A stretch of DNA of 64,000 nucleotides from assembly GCA_934644965.1 (NCBI GenBank), contig CAKUDG010000003.1, forward strand, positions 1 through 64,000, read 5' to 3'. The notes beneath the pieces were generated by a model, which worked only from the letters and a program-made list of their open reading frames with translations, was not told the origin of the DNA and ran no database searches. The translations under genes were made by a program, and so were the position numbers. Positions 26,851-36,331 of the stretch are shown one piece after another. Numbering within the stretch: the stretch's first letter is position 1; the number at the start of each line of letters is the position of its first letter. Source of the stretch: an uncultured Victivallales bacterium (GTDB taxonomy: Bacteria; Verrucomicrobiota; Lentisphaeria; Victivallales; UBA1829).

Positions 26851-27717
26851 TTATATTTCGACGGTGACAATTTTTTTGATGAAAAGATATCCGATGGTTT
26901 CCAGAATCAGAACCACGATGATCGCCGCCCATCCGAGCACAGTGGTGACCAGCGGCTGCATCAGCTGGCGGTCCAGCAAATAAAGAATGACGAACGCCAT
27001 CAGAGGAGCACAGGCCATGATGATGGATTCAAACTTGCCCTGTGCAGTCAGAGTGTTGATCTTGTCCTCCATGATGGAACGCTGGCGGATTGTGTCGATG
27101 ATTTTGTCCAGGATGTCTGAAAGACTTCCTCCGGTCTGCTGGGAGATGCCGACCGCAGTGACGAAAAGTTTCAAATTGTCATCAGGCATCCGTTTTTCCA
27201 GCCGCACGAGAGCCTCGGTCAAATCTATGCCGAGACGATATTCGTAAAGCGTCATGGAAATTTCCTCCTGCATGACCCCGCCGATATCGCGCCCTACGAC
27301 TTCCAGGGCCTGCGGAAGCGCCACGCCGGAACGCATTCCGTTGTTCAAACCGAGTACCACATCCAGCAATTTGCTCTGGAACTCAAGGTTGCGCTTTTTC
27401 ACCTTGTTCCTATAATACAGAAGCGGAAGCACATACGCGGCTCCGGCCGCCAGCGCTATGAGAACGGGGACCGCCCACGCGGAAACCCCCGCCACCAGAA
27501 GAAGACAGAGCATAATCAATGCACCGACGGTTGCAAAACAGATTTGAATTTTCCGGAGTTTCGGTTTGGATATGAAATATTCCAGCTGCGTTCTTCCATC
27601 CCATCCGCCGGAACGCTCCGCGCCGCTGTGGTCCAGATCGGAAAACAGCGTGCGGCAGAGAATGTAACAGATGGCGGACACAGAGCAAAACACCATGAGA
27701 AGAACGAACCAGTGCAT
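26851..27717 (-). CDS. tadB: Tad pilus inner-membrane platform protein TadB
   Basis: 288 residues. N-terminal membrane helix, a pair at about 55-100, a T2SSF cytoplasmic domain (LLDVVLGLNNGMRSGVALPQALE, VTAVGISQQTGGSLSDILDKI) and two C-terminal helices. AGGAG lies nine bases before the ATG. Paired with TadC; pairwise order ATPase-TadB-TadC is the standard Tad arrangement. Confidence 0.91.
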   Translation of the reverse strand: MHWFVLLMVFCSVSAICYILCRTLFSDLDHSGAERSGGWDGRTQLEYFISKPKLRKIQICFATVGALIMLCLLLVAGVSAWAVPVLIALAAGAAYVLPLLYYRNKVKKRNLEFQSKLLDVVLGLNNGMRSGVALPQALEVVGRDIGGVMQEEISMTLYEYRLGIDLTEALVRLEKRMPDDNLKLFVTAVGISQQTGGSLSDILDKIIDTIRQRSIMEDKINTLTAQGKFESIIMACAPLMAFVILYLLDRQLMQPLVTTVLGWAAIIVVLILETIGYLFIKKIVTVEI

Positions 27718-27732
27718 ACGATGAACTCCTTC

Positions 27733-29391
27733 TTATGATCGGGGCACAAACACGGACATATCCAGCTTCAGATCGCCTTTCAGACGAAGTCTTTCCACAA
27801 AGGCCGGAATATTTCCCGTGGGATAATATTCCCCGACGATTTTCCCGTTTTCATCATATCCGGTCTGTTTGAAAACGAAGATATCATGCATCAGCACAAT
27901 GTCCTTTTCCCGTCCTGTGATCTCGGAAATCTGCACGATTTTGCGTGAGCCGTCCGGCAGACGGTTCTGCTGAATAATCAGATTGACGGCGGAGGCGATC
28001 TGTTCGCGGATGGCGGTGATGGGAAAATCGATACCGGACATGAGCACCATGTTTTCCAGGCGTGAAATCGCGTCGCGGGGGGTGTTGGCGTGGCAGGTGG
28101 TGAGTGAACCGTCGTGCCCCGTGTTCATTGCCTGAAGCATGTCCATGGCTTCCGCTCCGCGGCATTCCCCGACGATGATACGGTCTGGACGCATACGCAA
28201 GGCATTGATGACCAGATCCCTGATCTGGATTCTCCCTTTCCCTTCAATATTCGCCGGACGCGATTCCAACGACACCAGATTGCGGTGGGAAAGTTTCAGT
28301 TCTGCGGAGTCTTCAATGGTAATGACACGTTCATCGGCCGGGATATATTGGGAAAGGACGTTGAGCAACGTTGTTTTGCCCGATCCGGTTCCGCCGGAAA
28401 CGAGGATGTTCTGAGCGGCGCGCACCGCCTCCCGCAGAAACAGGTCAATGCCGGGAGTCATGCTTCCGAAGGCGATCAGGTCTTCGGAGGTCAACTTCTT
28501 TTTCGCAAACTTGCGGATCGTCACAGCCGCGCCGCGGAGTGAAAGAGGAGAAATGATCGCATTGACACGGGAACCGTCCGGAAGACGGGCATCCACCATG
28601 GGGCTGGCTTCGTCAATGTGGCGTCCGAGAGGCTCGACGATGCGCTGAATGATCGTATGAAGATGCTTGTCGTTGAAAAACCGTGCTCCGGTTTCGTAAA
28701 TGCGCCCGCGGCTTTCCACAAAAATCAGATCCGGACCGTTGACCATGATTTCATCCACCTTGTCGGAACGCAGCAAAGGGGAAATCGGGCCGTATCCGGT
28801 GAGTTCGTCCAGCAGAGACTCCCGCAGTTTTTCCAGCGGAATGGTGTGCGGCAATTCGTGGCGCAGTTCTTTGAGTGACAGGTCAAGCGCGGCAAGGAGT
28901 TTTTCGCGCATTTCGTCATTCGCGATCTGCTTGGTCGCTATTTCCTGAAGATTCAATTTCCCAAGCACATAATTGTGAATCCGGGTTTTGAGGGCCATCA
29001 GTTCGTCCGTGTAGAGGACGTTGGTGTCATCAAAATCGAAAGTGCGGGAGACGTTTTTGTCTCCCTCATCCCGGGATTGCTTCAGTGGCGCGGAAACGGC
29101 CGATTTCACCAATCGGAGCTGAAACGGGCCGATGAAAACGGAATCACTCAGGGCAAATTCCGTGGCCGAGGTGATCGGTCCGTTTTGATTTCTGGTTCCG
29201 ATTCCGCTGCCGAGATCGGAGATGAAGAATGTTTCCGGCCCGCCGAAGAGTTTCGCGTGTTTCCTGGACACGGAACTTTCCGGAAGGCGGATATCGCAGT
29301 TGTCGGAACGTCCGATCAGCCATTCGCCCTCTTTCTCTCCAAGGTCGATATGGCGGGCCGTCCCGTTTGCTTCTGTGATTTGCAGAAACAT
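27733..29391 (-). CDS. cpaF: CpaF/TadA pilus ATPase with N-terminal FHA domain
   Basis: 552 residues. FHA domain at 1-95 with IGRSDNCD (Arg28), SVSRKH (40-45) and DLGSGIGT. A linker rich in acidic residues and Thr (105-130) leads to a full CpaF: N-terminal helical domain (130-200), DARLPDGSRVNAI, Walker A GGTGSGKT (333-340), RPDRIIVGECRGAEAMDMLQ and the His-box TTCHAN. The main hexameric motor of the Tad pilus. Fusion to FHA puts the motor under direct phosphothreonine control, presumably by the kinase at 31750-34935. FHA-linked CpaF proteins are known from some other phyla, so the fusion alone is not new. Confidence 0.94.
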   Translation of the reverse strand: MFLQITEANGTARHIDLGEKEGEWLIGRSDNCDIRLPESSVSRKHAKLFGGPETFFISDLGSGIGTRNQNGPITSATEFALSDSVFIGPFQLRLVKSAVSAPLKQSRDEGDKNVSRTFDFDDTNVLYTDELMALKTRIHNYVLGKLNLQEIATKQIANDEMREKLLAALDLSLKELRHELPHTIPLEKLRESLLDELTGYGPISPLLRSDKVDEIMVNGPDLIFVESRGRIYETGARFFNDKHLHTIIQRIVEPLGRHIDEASPMVDARLPDGSRVNAIISPLSLRGAAVTIRKFAKKKLTSEDLIAFGSMTPGIDLFLREAVRAAQNILVSGGTGSGKTTLLNVLSQYIPADERVITIEDSAELKLSHRNLVSLESRPANIEGKGRIQIRDLVINALRMRPDRIIVGECRGAEAMDMLQAMNTGHDGSLTTCHANTPRDAISRLENMVLMSGIDFPITAIREQIASAVNLIIQQNRLPDGSRKIVQISEITGREKDIVLMHDIFVFKQTGYDENGKIVGEYYPTGNIPAFVERLRLKGDLKLDMSVFVPRS

Positions 29392-29423
29392 TCCTTCACC
29401 TCATTTCCATATATTTTAGAATA

Positions 29424-30935
29424 TCAGAACCAGCGTTCCCAGAAGCTTTTTTTCTCATCGGCTTCCTGAGCGCGCTGCCGGTTGGTTTTGCCGGATTCAT
29501 CCAGGGTGTCCGCGGTTTCGGCGGAAGGAGGCATCTTCAGCGGAGGCGTCCTGCCTGCAACCTGAGGATAGACCAGAAGCAGGACCTGATTATCGTTGAA
29601 GGAATCGGTTCTTTCCGCGCAGATCCAGTTCAAGACCGGCACCTTGCGGAGGAAGGGAATGCCGGAGGGGCCGGAACTTTCTTCAATCATGTCCTTCATG
29701 CCGCCCAGCGCCACGGTTTCGCCGAGCTTGGCGACGATGGTTGTGGAAACCTTGGTCTGTTTGAGATCGTAGTCGTTGTTTTCCTGAAGCGCGGGAGTGC
29801 TGATTTCAAGCTGCATGTCAAGTTTGACGCTGTCATTGCCGATCAAACCGCCTTTGACGCGCATGATAAAACCATAGGGCACGTCATTGAGCGTTCCCGT
29901 TCCGCCGGATCCTCCGTAAACACGGACTTTCAGCGTGCCGCCTTCATGCAAGACCTTGTACTCGTTGGATTCATTGCTCATGAAGCTCAGGTGCCCGGCA
30001 CGATGGAAACGTTTGCAGCCGCTTTCCGCCATCAGGTTCAGAATGGTGCTGACATCGGCTCCGAGATTGTAACTCTGATTGGTTCCGCCTTCAAAAATGG
30101 TGGAGAAGTTGAAGCCTTGCGCAATGTTCACTCCGCCTTTCAGCAGATTCGCTCCGATCGCGCTGGTATCGGCCTTTTTGACACCGACAAACACCACGCC
30201 GACATCCAGAAGAGTCGGCTTAATGACAACTTTATTGATGAATTTGACTGGTTTGCTTCTGTCTTTGCCGTCAAAGGAAATCCAGTCCTGTGTGGAAATA
30301 AGCTGCTGGATGGTGGTCATATCTTCCTGGCAATAAACGGAACCGCGCAGAATCAATGTATCCTTTTCGTTTTGCAGGGACAAAGTGCCCGGGGAAAGGT
30401 CGGTAATATCCTGAACCACTTTGAAGCCGGATTTTTCAAACAGTTTTTTCAGTGAAAGCATGATTTCCGGCGCCGGACGGAACATTGTCAGATTGACGAC
30501 GTTGCCGCCATAGCCGGGAAGCACCTTCAAGAGCGTTTCCCACCCTTCGATGCTGGAAACCTCGCCTTTCAATACGACTTTATTGCCGTTAATGCTGATT
30601 TCCACTTCCGGGACGCTGTCCAGGTCCTTCCGCAGTGCGTTGAAAACTTCGCGCACATTGTCATTGACCGTCACAGTGTAAAGTTTTGCGATCGTCCCTG
30701 CAGTGATGTGCAGATCCGATTTCCCGACAGCCAGACCGGTTACGCGGATCTGGTCATTCGCTATCGGTTCGGCGGAGATGATCCCGCGGTCTGTGATATT
30801 GATGTCGGTCGCCCGGAAGCCCGGGCTCAGAATGACAATTCCTTTCAGCGGGACAAAGACTTTTTCACTGTCCGCGGCCATGGCTCCAACGGCCACCCCC
30901 GCCAATGCGATCAGAGCGATAATTTTCTTTAACAT
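29424..30935 (-). CDS. cpaC: Tad outer-membrane secretin RcpA/CpaC
   Basis: 503 residues with a signal peptide (MLKKIIALIALAGVAVGAMA). An N-terminal pilus-assembly domain (about 25-100) and a BON-like segment (EVEISINGNKVVLKGEVSSI) precede the C-terminal secretin domain (about 280-470), with VGVVFVGVKK, VPYGFIMRVKGG, GETVALGGM and the end VPVLNWICAERTD. Forms the ring through which the pilus leaves. The tail after 470 is a charged linker ending FWERWF. AGGAG six bases before the start. Confidence 0.91.
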   Translation of the reverse strand: MLKKIIALIALAGVAVGAMAADSEKVFVPLKGIVILSPGFRATDINITDRGIISAEPIANDQIRVTGLAVGKSDLHITAGTIAKLYTVTVNDNVREVFNALRKDLDSVPEVEISINGNKVVLKGEVSSIEGWETLLKVLPGYGGNVVNLTMFRPAPEIMLSLKKLFEKSGFKVVQDITDLSPGTLSLQNEKDTLILRGSVYCQEDMTTIQQLISTQDWISFDGKDRSKPVKFINKVVIKPTLLDVGVVFVGVKKADTSAIGANLLKGGVNIAQGFNFSTIFEGGTNQSYNLGADVSTILNLMAESGCKRFHRAGHLSFMSNESNEYKVLHEGGTLKVRVYGGSGGTGTLNDVPYGFIMRVKGGLIGNDSVKLDMQLEISTPALQENNDYDLKQTKVSTTIVAKLGETVALGGMKDMIEESSGPSGIPFLRKVPVLNWICAERTDSFNDNQVLLLVYPQVAGRTPPLKMPPSAETADTLDESGKTNRQRAQEADEKKSFWERWF

Positions 30936-30956
30936 GGCGAACTCCTTATGGTTGAT

Positions 30957-31706
30957 TTATTTTTTTGGCGTTTGGGGAATATTGACAACTTCAAGGTCAT
31001 TAACCATCGAACTGAACGTTTCCGGTGTCACCATTCCGGCATCCATCCGGTTCAGGGCGGTCGGATCGTTGCTCCTGCGCAGCACGGGAGTCAGTTCCGC
31101 AATCCGCGAAGCGGCGATCAGCGCCTGCGCCTGCTGCGGAGGAAGAAGAACGATAATAACCCCGTCCATGTTCTGGTCCCGCTTGCCGGACGGAATTTCC
31201 AGCACCCGGACTTTTGGGAACAGCACCATGGTCACATCTTTTTTGCCGGGAGGCACTCCGGCTCCGCCTTTGAAGTCGAGCTTGAATGTGCCTATAATCG
31301 CCACCTCGTCTCCGCTCTGCAGAAGCGATGCCATGGCCTTGTCCGCAATCTGGATGGCGACCGCCCATTCTCCTTCGCCGACCACATTGCTCATTCCCTG
31401 GGAAAGTCCCACATCCTGAATGAAAATGTAGTTGCCTTTCTGCACCGACTGTTTCAGACGCTGCCCGACAATCATGGACGATCGGTTCCATTTTATGGCC
31501 TGTGCCGGGACGGCGGATATCGGCACCTCCTTCGGCATGAAGAAACCCTCCGCGATAATCTCTCCGGCAGAAAGATCGCGGGTTGCCGCCACAATTTTCA
31601 CTGTTTCCTCCACTTTGGCCGTGTTGGTGGAGATGATCTTGCTTACGGCGAACACCGCTGCCAGCCCCAGCAGCACAGCAAGAATCAGGGGAATGGAATT
31701 TTTCAT
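30957..31706 (-). CDS. cpaB: Tad pilus assembly protein RcpC/CpaB (SAF domain)
   Basis: 249 residues. N-terminal membrane anchor (IPLILAVLLGLAAVFAV), then the SAF domain (VKIVAATRDLSAGEIIAEGFF, VGQRLKQSVQKGNYIF) and the RcpC region with GDEVAIIGTF. Periplasmic partner of the secretin. Gene order cpaB-cpaC-cpaF-tadB-tadC is standard. Confidence 0.9.
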   Translation of the reverse strand: MKNSIPLILAVLLGLAAVFAVSKIISTNTAKVEETVKIVAATRDLSAGEIIAEGFFMPKEVPISAVPAQAIKWNRSSMIVGQRLKQSVQKGNYIFIQDVGLSQGMSNVVGEGEWAVAIQIADKAMASLLQSGDEVAIIGTFKLDFKGGAGVPPGKKDVTMVLFPKVRVLEIPSGKRDQNMDGVIIVLLPPQQAQALIAASRIAELTPVLRRSNDPTALNRMDAGMVTPETFSSMVNDLEVVNIPQTPKK

Positions 31707-31749
31707 GTTCCGTTGTTCCTTATGTTACATGGTTTTATTTTCATTCCAA

Positions 31750-34700
31750 TCAATCCAGCGCTTTCCTCCGGCGCCTGGCCTTGTCGTTTCCCTGTTCCGC
31801 GGATTTCCCATACCAGTACTTCGCCTTGCCGACATTGATCGGCACTCCGATTCCGTTTTCATAACTGTATCCGAGCTGATACTGCGCATCGGGATGTCCG
31901 GCTTGCGCGGCGGCTGTGAAGAACTCAATCATTCTCGTGTAATCCACCGGCTCGTTTCCGTCTCCGTCCTTGTATGCCATTCCGATCCGGAACAGGGCAT
32001 CCGGATTTTTCTGATCCGCGGATTTTTTGTACCATTCTATGGCCTTCCTGATGTCACGGTCCAGGCCGCCGCGTCCTTTTTCATAAAACAAGCCCACCTG
32101 ATATTGAGCTTGCGGATGATTCAACGGCGGGTCCGCCGCGATCCGATAGCAGGAGAGGGCATCCGTGTCACTGGCGAACCAGCGGCCCTTCCCCTGTTCA
32201 TTCATCTGCCCGAGTCGGAACATGGCTTCAGGATGCCCTTTTTCGGCGGCAGCCTTCAGTTTTTCCACGGCGTCCTTGTTGTCGCCGTCTTCTATCAGTT
32301 TTTCCGCTTCGGCGAATTCAGCTTCTCCGGGAACGGCGGCCTGCTGTTTCTGCTCAAGAACGATTTTATAGATGGATTCCGGCTGCAGTTCCGGAATGGG
32401 AATGCTGGATTCCGTCCCGCCGGAGATTCTCCATCTCAAGTTATAGGTCTTGAAAGGTGGGAGGGTGATATTCTTCTTCAGCGGCTCCCAGATCCCGAAT
32501 AGATTAATGGATATCTTTTCGTTGATTTTCGTTGTGATTTCCAGAGAGGCGTCTTTTTCCGAAAGATATATTTCAGTCGTGCATTTCGCCTGGTCCGGGG
32601 CGATTTTCAAAGACTGAACCGTCGGGCGGATTCCCTTCCCCTGCAGCGACAGCGTATGATTCATCCGGGTCACTTCCATTTCATACGGGAATTTTGTGAT
32701 CTTCTTCCATTCGCCGTCATCAATGCGGAGTTCCACAGCATGGTCCGTCAGGAATTCCAGCAGCTTGGCACTACCATAAACCTTCACGGTGCAGGCGCAT
32801 ACGTCATGTAAAAGATCTATCTTGACACAGGTGATCGTCCGGCTGTCCGAAACCGGAAACGCTCTTTCAAGCGACTTGAAACCCGGGGCTGACACGGAAA
32901 GCCTGTATTGGCCAGCAGGAACACTGAATTGAACTTTCCCGTTGACCGGGACACGCTGCGAGGCCAGTTCACGGCCAGCTTCATTCGTCAGGACTGTTCG
33001 GGCTCCAACCGGAGTGATTTCTGCAAAAACTGTGATTTTTTTCACTTCGGGCGGTTGCATATTTGGCGTTTTCGATACAGGTGGGCGGGATGATCGTTCG
33101 GCTTCCGCACGTCGGCGCTCTTCCGCCCGTTTGCGTTCGGCTTCCGCACGTCGGCGCTCTTCCGCCCGTTTGCGTTCGGCTTCGAGCTCGCGGCGCTCCT
33201 GCTCCAGCTGACGCTGTTCTTCCTCCAGTTTACGCTTTTCCTCTGCCAATCGCGCGCTGTCATGTGCGGAGGGCGGCGCCTCCGTTTCCGACTCCTCAGG
33301 CACGGGAAGAGGCGTTTCCGCTTCTTTTGGAACAGGGGTGTCAGCGGTCTCAGGCTCAGCAGCAGGCGCCGCCTGCTGGGCGGATGTGATGATGTCGGGA
33401 GCCGATTCCCCGGAAAGCGGTATATCGGAAGGAAACACCTCCTCCGATGAAGATGAATTGTCGGAAACAAAGGGGGAGTCATGCAGTGTCTGTGAGGGGA
33501 GCGGGGCATCCGGAATGGGCGGTGGAGCGGTCAGCAAGAAAGTGATCGGCAGTCCGATCAATACAAGAGTCACCAGCGAGAGAACTCCGTAAAAAATCCG
33601 GATATCCCGGTGCATGGCGTCGATCATGCGGGCGCAAAATTCGATTCTACGCAGAGAGGTTTCCAATTGCAGCAGCACATGACGCATCAGCCAGGTCGAG
33701 ACGGGATTGCCCCTGGTCGGAGTCAATGAAACAGGAGTGTAATTCCCGGCTCCGGATTGTTCCAGAAGTTCCCGGATGCTTTTCTGAGAGTCAAAATCGG
33801 GGGGGAGAATATTCAGCGCACGGATTTCCTTCAGCAATTCTTCCGCGCTGTGCTGACGCTGTTTTGCCTGTTTCGAGAGCATTTTCATGACCAGACGCGC
33901 TGTCTGCGGAGAGATGGAGTCCACCAGAGCTCGGGGATCCGGAACAGGAGCGGAAACTAATTTTGTCAGAATATCATAGGTGCTTTTCCCGGGATACGGG
34001 ATTTCTCCGGTAAGCATTTCATATAATGTCGCGCCCAGACTGTAAATGTCGGCGCGGACATCCACCGAATGGGCGTCCTGCGCCTGTTCCGGAGCGAGAT
34101 AGGCGGGAGTGCCCATCATGATATGGGATTTGGTCAGCTGAAGATTTTCTTCCGTATTTTTGGCGATACCGAGGTCGGCAAGTTTGACTTCGCCGCGCCG
34201 GGTCAGCATTACGTTGTCCGGTTTGATGTCGCGGTGGACGATCTTCTGCTCGGCGGCGGCCTTCAGCGCTTCCGCCACCGCTTCGGCGATGATGATAGCG
34301 TGTATTTCACTGAGATGAGGGATGCTGTGAAGCACGTTGCGGACGGTTCCCCCGTCCACATATTCCATAATGATATAGCAAAGTCCGCTGTCGGATTCGT
34401 CTACGACGTCCAGCACATTGACGATGTTCGGATGGCTGATCGAACACGCCATCTTCGCTTCCTGAATAAAACGTTTGACAAATTCTCCGCCGCGTCCGTA
34501 AAGTTCGCCGGAAAGCACTTTTGCCGCCCGGAAAACCCCAAGCGTTTCATGCCGTACCAGATAGACGCTGCCCATGCCTCCCTGACCAAGTTTCCTGACG
34601 ATGGTGTAACGGTCGATCCGGTCGCCCGGCTGCAAATCGTCCCCGATGTTTTTCTCTCCCGCTTCCGCAGGATTTTCCTGAATCATGGTAACGTCGGTCC

Positions 34701-34935
34701 GATGAGGATTGTCAGGAGTGTTGGCCACCATGGTCAGCTCGGTCTTCATCCTTCCCGCATCAGGAGAGGCTTCCTCAGGAGCGGGTGCGCTCACCATAGT
34801 CACTTCGGTGGAATACTTTATTTCATGATCTATCGACGAAACAGCGGAACCACTCTCCGAATCCGGCGGCACCCGGGAGGATGCCGCATCAGGAGAGGAA
34901 TTCTGATTGTTTTTCCGTGTTCCGTTTCCGCTCAT
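31750..34935 (-). CDS. Transmembrane Ser/Thr protein kinase with PEGA domain and Sel1-like repeats
   Basis: 1061 residues. The N-terminal 105 are disordered with three Thr motifs: TEVTMV (43-48), TELTMV (65-70), TDVTMI (80-85). Kinase domain 110-370: GQGGMGSVY, Lys139, HRDIKPDN (235-241), DLG (254-256), APEQ. Membrane helix about 448-469. Outside: a charged coiled coil (about 560-615) containing two perfect 13-residue copies, a PEGA-like beta domain (about 630-700) and Sel1/TPR-like repeats at the end (for example ALFRIGMAYKDGDG, KAKYWYGKSAEQGN). PknB-type. Its Sel1 part may fill the role of the missing TadD. Start overlaps the preceding gene by ATGA. Confidence 0.92.
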   Translation of the reverse strand: MSGNGTRKNNQNSSPDAASSRVPPDSESGSAVSSIDHEIKYSTEVTMVSAPAPEEASPDAGRMKTELTMVANTPDNPHRTDVTMIQENPAEAGEKNIGDDLQPGDRIDRYTIVRKLGQGGMGSVYLVRHETLGVFRAAKVLSGELYGRGGEFVKRFIQEAKMACSISHPNIVNVLDVVDESDSGLCYIIMEYVDGGTVRNVLHSIPHLSEIHAIIIAEAVAEALKAAAEQKIVHRDIKPDNVMLTRRGEVKLADLGIAKNTEENLQLTKSHIMMGTPAYLAPEQAQDAHSVDVRADIYSLGATLYEMLTGEIPYPGKSTYDILTKLVSAPVPDPRALVDSISPQTARLVMKMLSKQAKQRQHSAEELLKEIRALNILPPDFDSQKSIRELLEQSGAGNYTPVSLTPTRGNPVSTWLMRHVLLQLETSLRRIEFCARMIDAMHRDIRIFYGVLSLVTLVLIGLPITFLLTAPPPIPDAPLPSQTLHDSPFVSDNSSSSEEVFPSDIPLSGESAPDIITSAQQAAPAAEPETADTPVPKEAETPLPVPEESETEAPPSAHDSARLAEEKRKLEEEQRQLEQERRELEAERKRAEERRRAEAERKRAEERRRAEAERSSRPPVSKTPNMQPPEVKKITVFAEITPVGARTVLTNEAGRELASQRVPVNGKVQFSVPAGQYRLSVSAPGFKSLERAFPVSDSRTITCVKIDLLHDVCACTVKVYGSAKLLEFLTDHAVELRIDDGEWKKITKFPYEMEVTRMNHTLSLQGKGIRPTVQSLKIAPDQAKCTTEIYLSEKDASLEITTKINEKISINLFGIWEPLKKNITLPPFKTYNLRWRISGGTESSIPIPELQPESIYKIVLEQKQQAAVPGEAEFAEAEKLIEDGDNKDAVEKLKAAAEKGHPEAMFRLGQMNEQGKGRWFASDTDALSCYRIAADPPLNHPQAQYQVGLFYEKGRGGLDRDIRKAIEWYKKSADQKNPDALFRIGMAYKDGDGNEPVDYTRMIEFFTAAAQAGHPDAQYQLGYSYENGIGVPINVGKAKYWYGKSAEQGNDKARRRRKALD
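33095..33183. repeat. 39-bp tandem repeat inside the kinase coiled coil
   Basis: Two identical 39-base units (33095-33133, 33134-33172) followed by 11 bases of a third. The unit is a multiple of three and encodes a 13-residue Glu/Arg/Lys/Ala repeat, so copy-number change would lengthen the coiled coil without shifting the frame. Confidence 0.9.
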
Positions 34936-35300
34936 GGCTTCTTTTCTTTCTTCGGCTCTTCTTTCAGCACACCCCAGGCAAATCCGGTGAGAGACACATC
35001 CTCACGCCAGTATTGCACCAGGATCCTATCTTTGCCGTTCCACCACATTTCCAGTGATTTCCAGTGGACACGGTCATATTCGACCGTCTTCAATTTCATC
35101 CAGCCCTGTTTCCGCAAGGAAAGATCAAAATTCCTTTTTGCAGCGATGTAGGAAAGAGACATGGTGCCGCATTGCCGCCACGTTTTTCCGTCCGCGTTTT
35201 CATCGGCGGAAAGTTGCGAATCCGCGGGGAGGCGGATGTCCGCTGCCGCCGCCGCGAATGCAAGGGAAAATGCGCATAAAAATACCGACAGGAATTTCAT
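34932..35300 (-). CDS. Small secreted protein of unknown function in the Tad cluster
   Basis: 122 residues from the ATG at 35300 (GGAG nine bases upstream; ATGs at 35306 and 35315 are alternatives that would overlap the previous gene). Signal peptide MKFLSVFLCAFSLAFAAAAA. The mature part is Trp- and Tyr-rich (LEMWWNGKDRILVQYWRED) and ends in a Lys/Glu tail. No known domain. It overlaps the kinase gene by four bases (ATGA), so the two are translationally coupled. Confidence 0.65.
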   Translation of the reverse strand: MKFLSVFLCAFSLAFAAAAADIRLPADSQLSADENADGKTWRQCGTMSLSYIAAKRNFDLSLRKQGWMKLKTVEYDRVHWKSLEMWWNGKDRILVQYWREDVSLTGFAWGVLKEEPKKEKKP

Positions 35301-35302
35301 AC

Positions 35303-35977
35303 TCATTTGCTCCATGCCTCGAATTGCGGATTCCGAATATACTCGGCGCCGTCGCTGACGGAAAGCGACCGCGGCTTATCGTCTGGGACTCCTTCTCGAT
35401 CAATGAAGGCGGTGCGGTATTCCACATACCACAGCGGCCCGCCCTGCGCAAGTTCGCGGCCCGATTTTTCACGGACATCGTAATTTGCGCGCATCAGCAC
35501 ACTGTGGGTGTCCGGTTCCTTGATCTCGCGCGCCTTGAACGAAAGCTTGTCCCACAACTCTTTGTCCGGCGTCCTGCCGATGTCGGCAAAAAGCTGAATC
35601 ACCCCTTTCCGGCATCCCACTGCCCAGACCGGCAGAACCATCTTGAGTTTCGTTGCTCCGCGCACCACGGAATACCAGTCCGCCTTCGTTTTGTGAGAGG
35701 AAAACGATTCGAGTTTTGTTCCCTCGGCAAATTCGCCGTCCGGGAAAAACGCTTTCGATGCGTCTTTTTTCACCTTGTCATCATCCTTATTCTCGTATCG
35801 GTTGCCGGAGAGCCAAACAGCGAAACGGTCGGCCGCGGTCAGCCTGTTGCGTCCGAGTTCCAAATCGCCGAGCAGATAGATTCCGCTGAAAAAAGCGATA
35901 TACAAAGGAATCACGAGGATCGCTTCCATCAGAACCGATCCCCGTTCCGTCATCATTTTTTCCAGCGTGTTCCTCAT
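35303..35977 (-). CDS. TadE-like minor pilin
   Basis: 224 residues. N-terminus TERGSVLMEAILVIPLYIAFFSG: Gly at the cleavage site, Met-Glu, then one hydrophobic helix, as in TadE pseudopilins. The mature domain has Arg-Phe-Ala-Val-Trp and one lone Cys near VWAVGCRKG. Follows the Flp-like gene by 4 bases. Likely a minor component that primes or caps the pilus. Confidence 0.75.
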   Translation of the reverse strand: MRNTLEKMMTERGSVLMEAILVIPLYIAFFSGIYLLGDLELGRNRLTAADRFAVWLSGNRYENKDDDKVKKDASKAFFPDGEFAEGTKLESFSSHKTKADWYSVVRGATKLKMVLPVWAVGCRKGVIQLFADIGRTPDKELWDKLSFKAREIKEPDTHSVLMRANYDVREKSGRELAQGGPLWYVEYRTAFIDREGVPDDKPRSLSVSDGAEYIRNPQFEAWSK

Positions 35978-35981
35978 TTCA

Positions 35982-36305
35982 TTACTGTCCGCCTTTTACG
36001 CCATGCATGTAGTCGGAATATTGGCTCGCGACTTCGGCATCCTTTTCCGTATCTTCCCGGAATCGCTGCTGAATTTCCGAAAAATCCTCATCCGGCAAGG
36101 GAGCCATGACATAGGACATCAGGGCAAACTGTTTGGTGACGGCGCGGGAGAATGTGATAACCATCATCACCGCGCCGCCTGCAATCAGAACGCAGAGAAG
36201 CACATACTCCATCGTAACGGCACCGGAAGCACTGAAAACGAGACGACGGAAAAATCCTGCCTTGCGTTTCCACCATGACCGTTTTGCCTTATTTTGCATG
36301 TGCAT
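35982..36305 (-). CDS. Flp-like pilin with long C-terminal extension
   Basis: 107 residues from the ATG at 36305, with AGGAG six bases upstream (the frame also has an in-frame TTG just before). Basic leader, then SGAVTMEYVLLCVLIAGGAVMMV with the Glu-Tyr pair of Flp pilins and one hydrophobic helix. The C-terminal 45 residues are hydrophilic and acidic and end HGVKGGQ. Second of three Flp-like genes. Confidence 0.78.
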   Translation of the reverse strand: MHMQNKAKRSWWKRKAGFFRRLVFSASGAVTMEYVLLCVLIAGGAVMMVITFSRAVTKQFALMSYVMAPLPDEDFSEIQQRFREDTEKDAEVASQYSDYMHGVKGGQ

Positions 36306-36331
36306 CAAGCTCTCCTGTATCGTTTCCGTTG

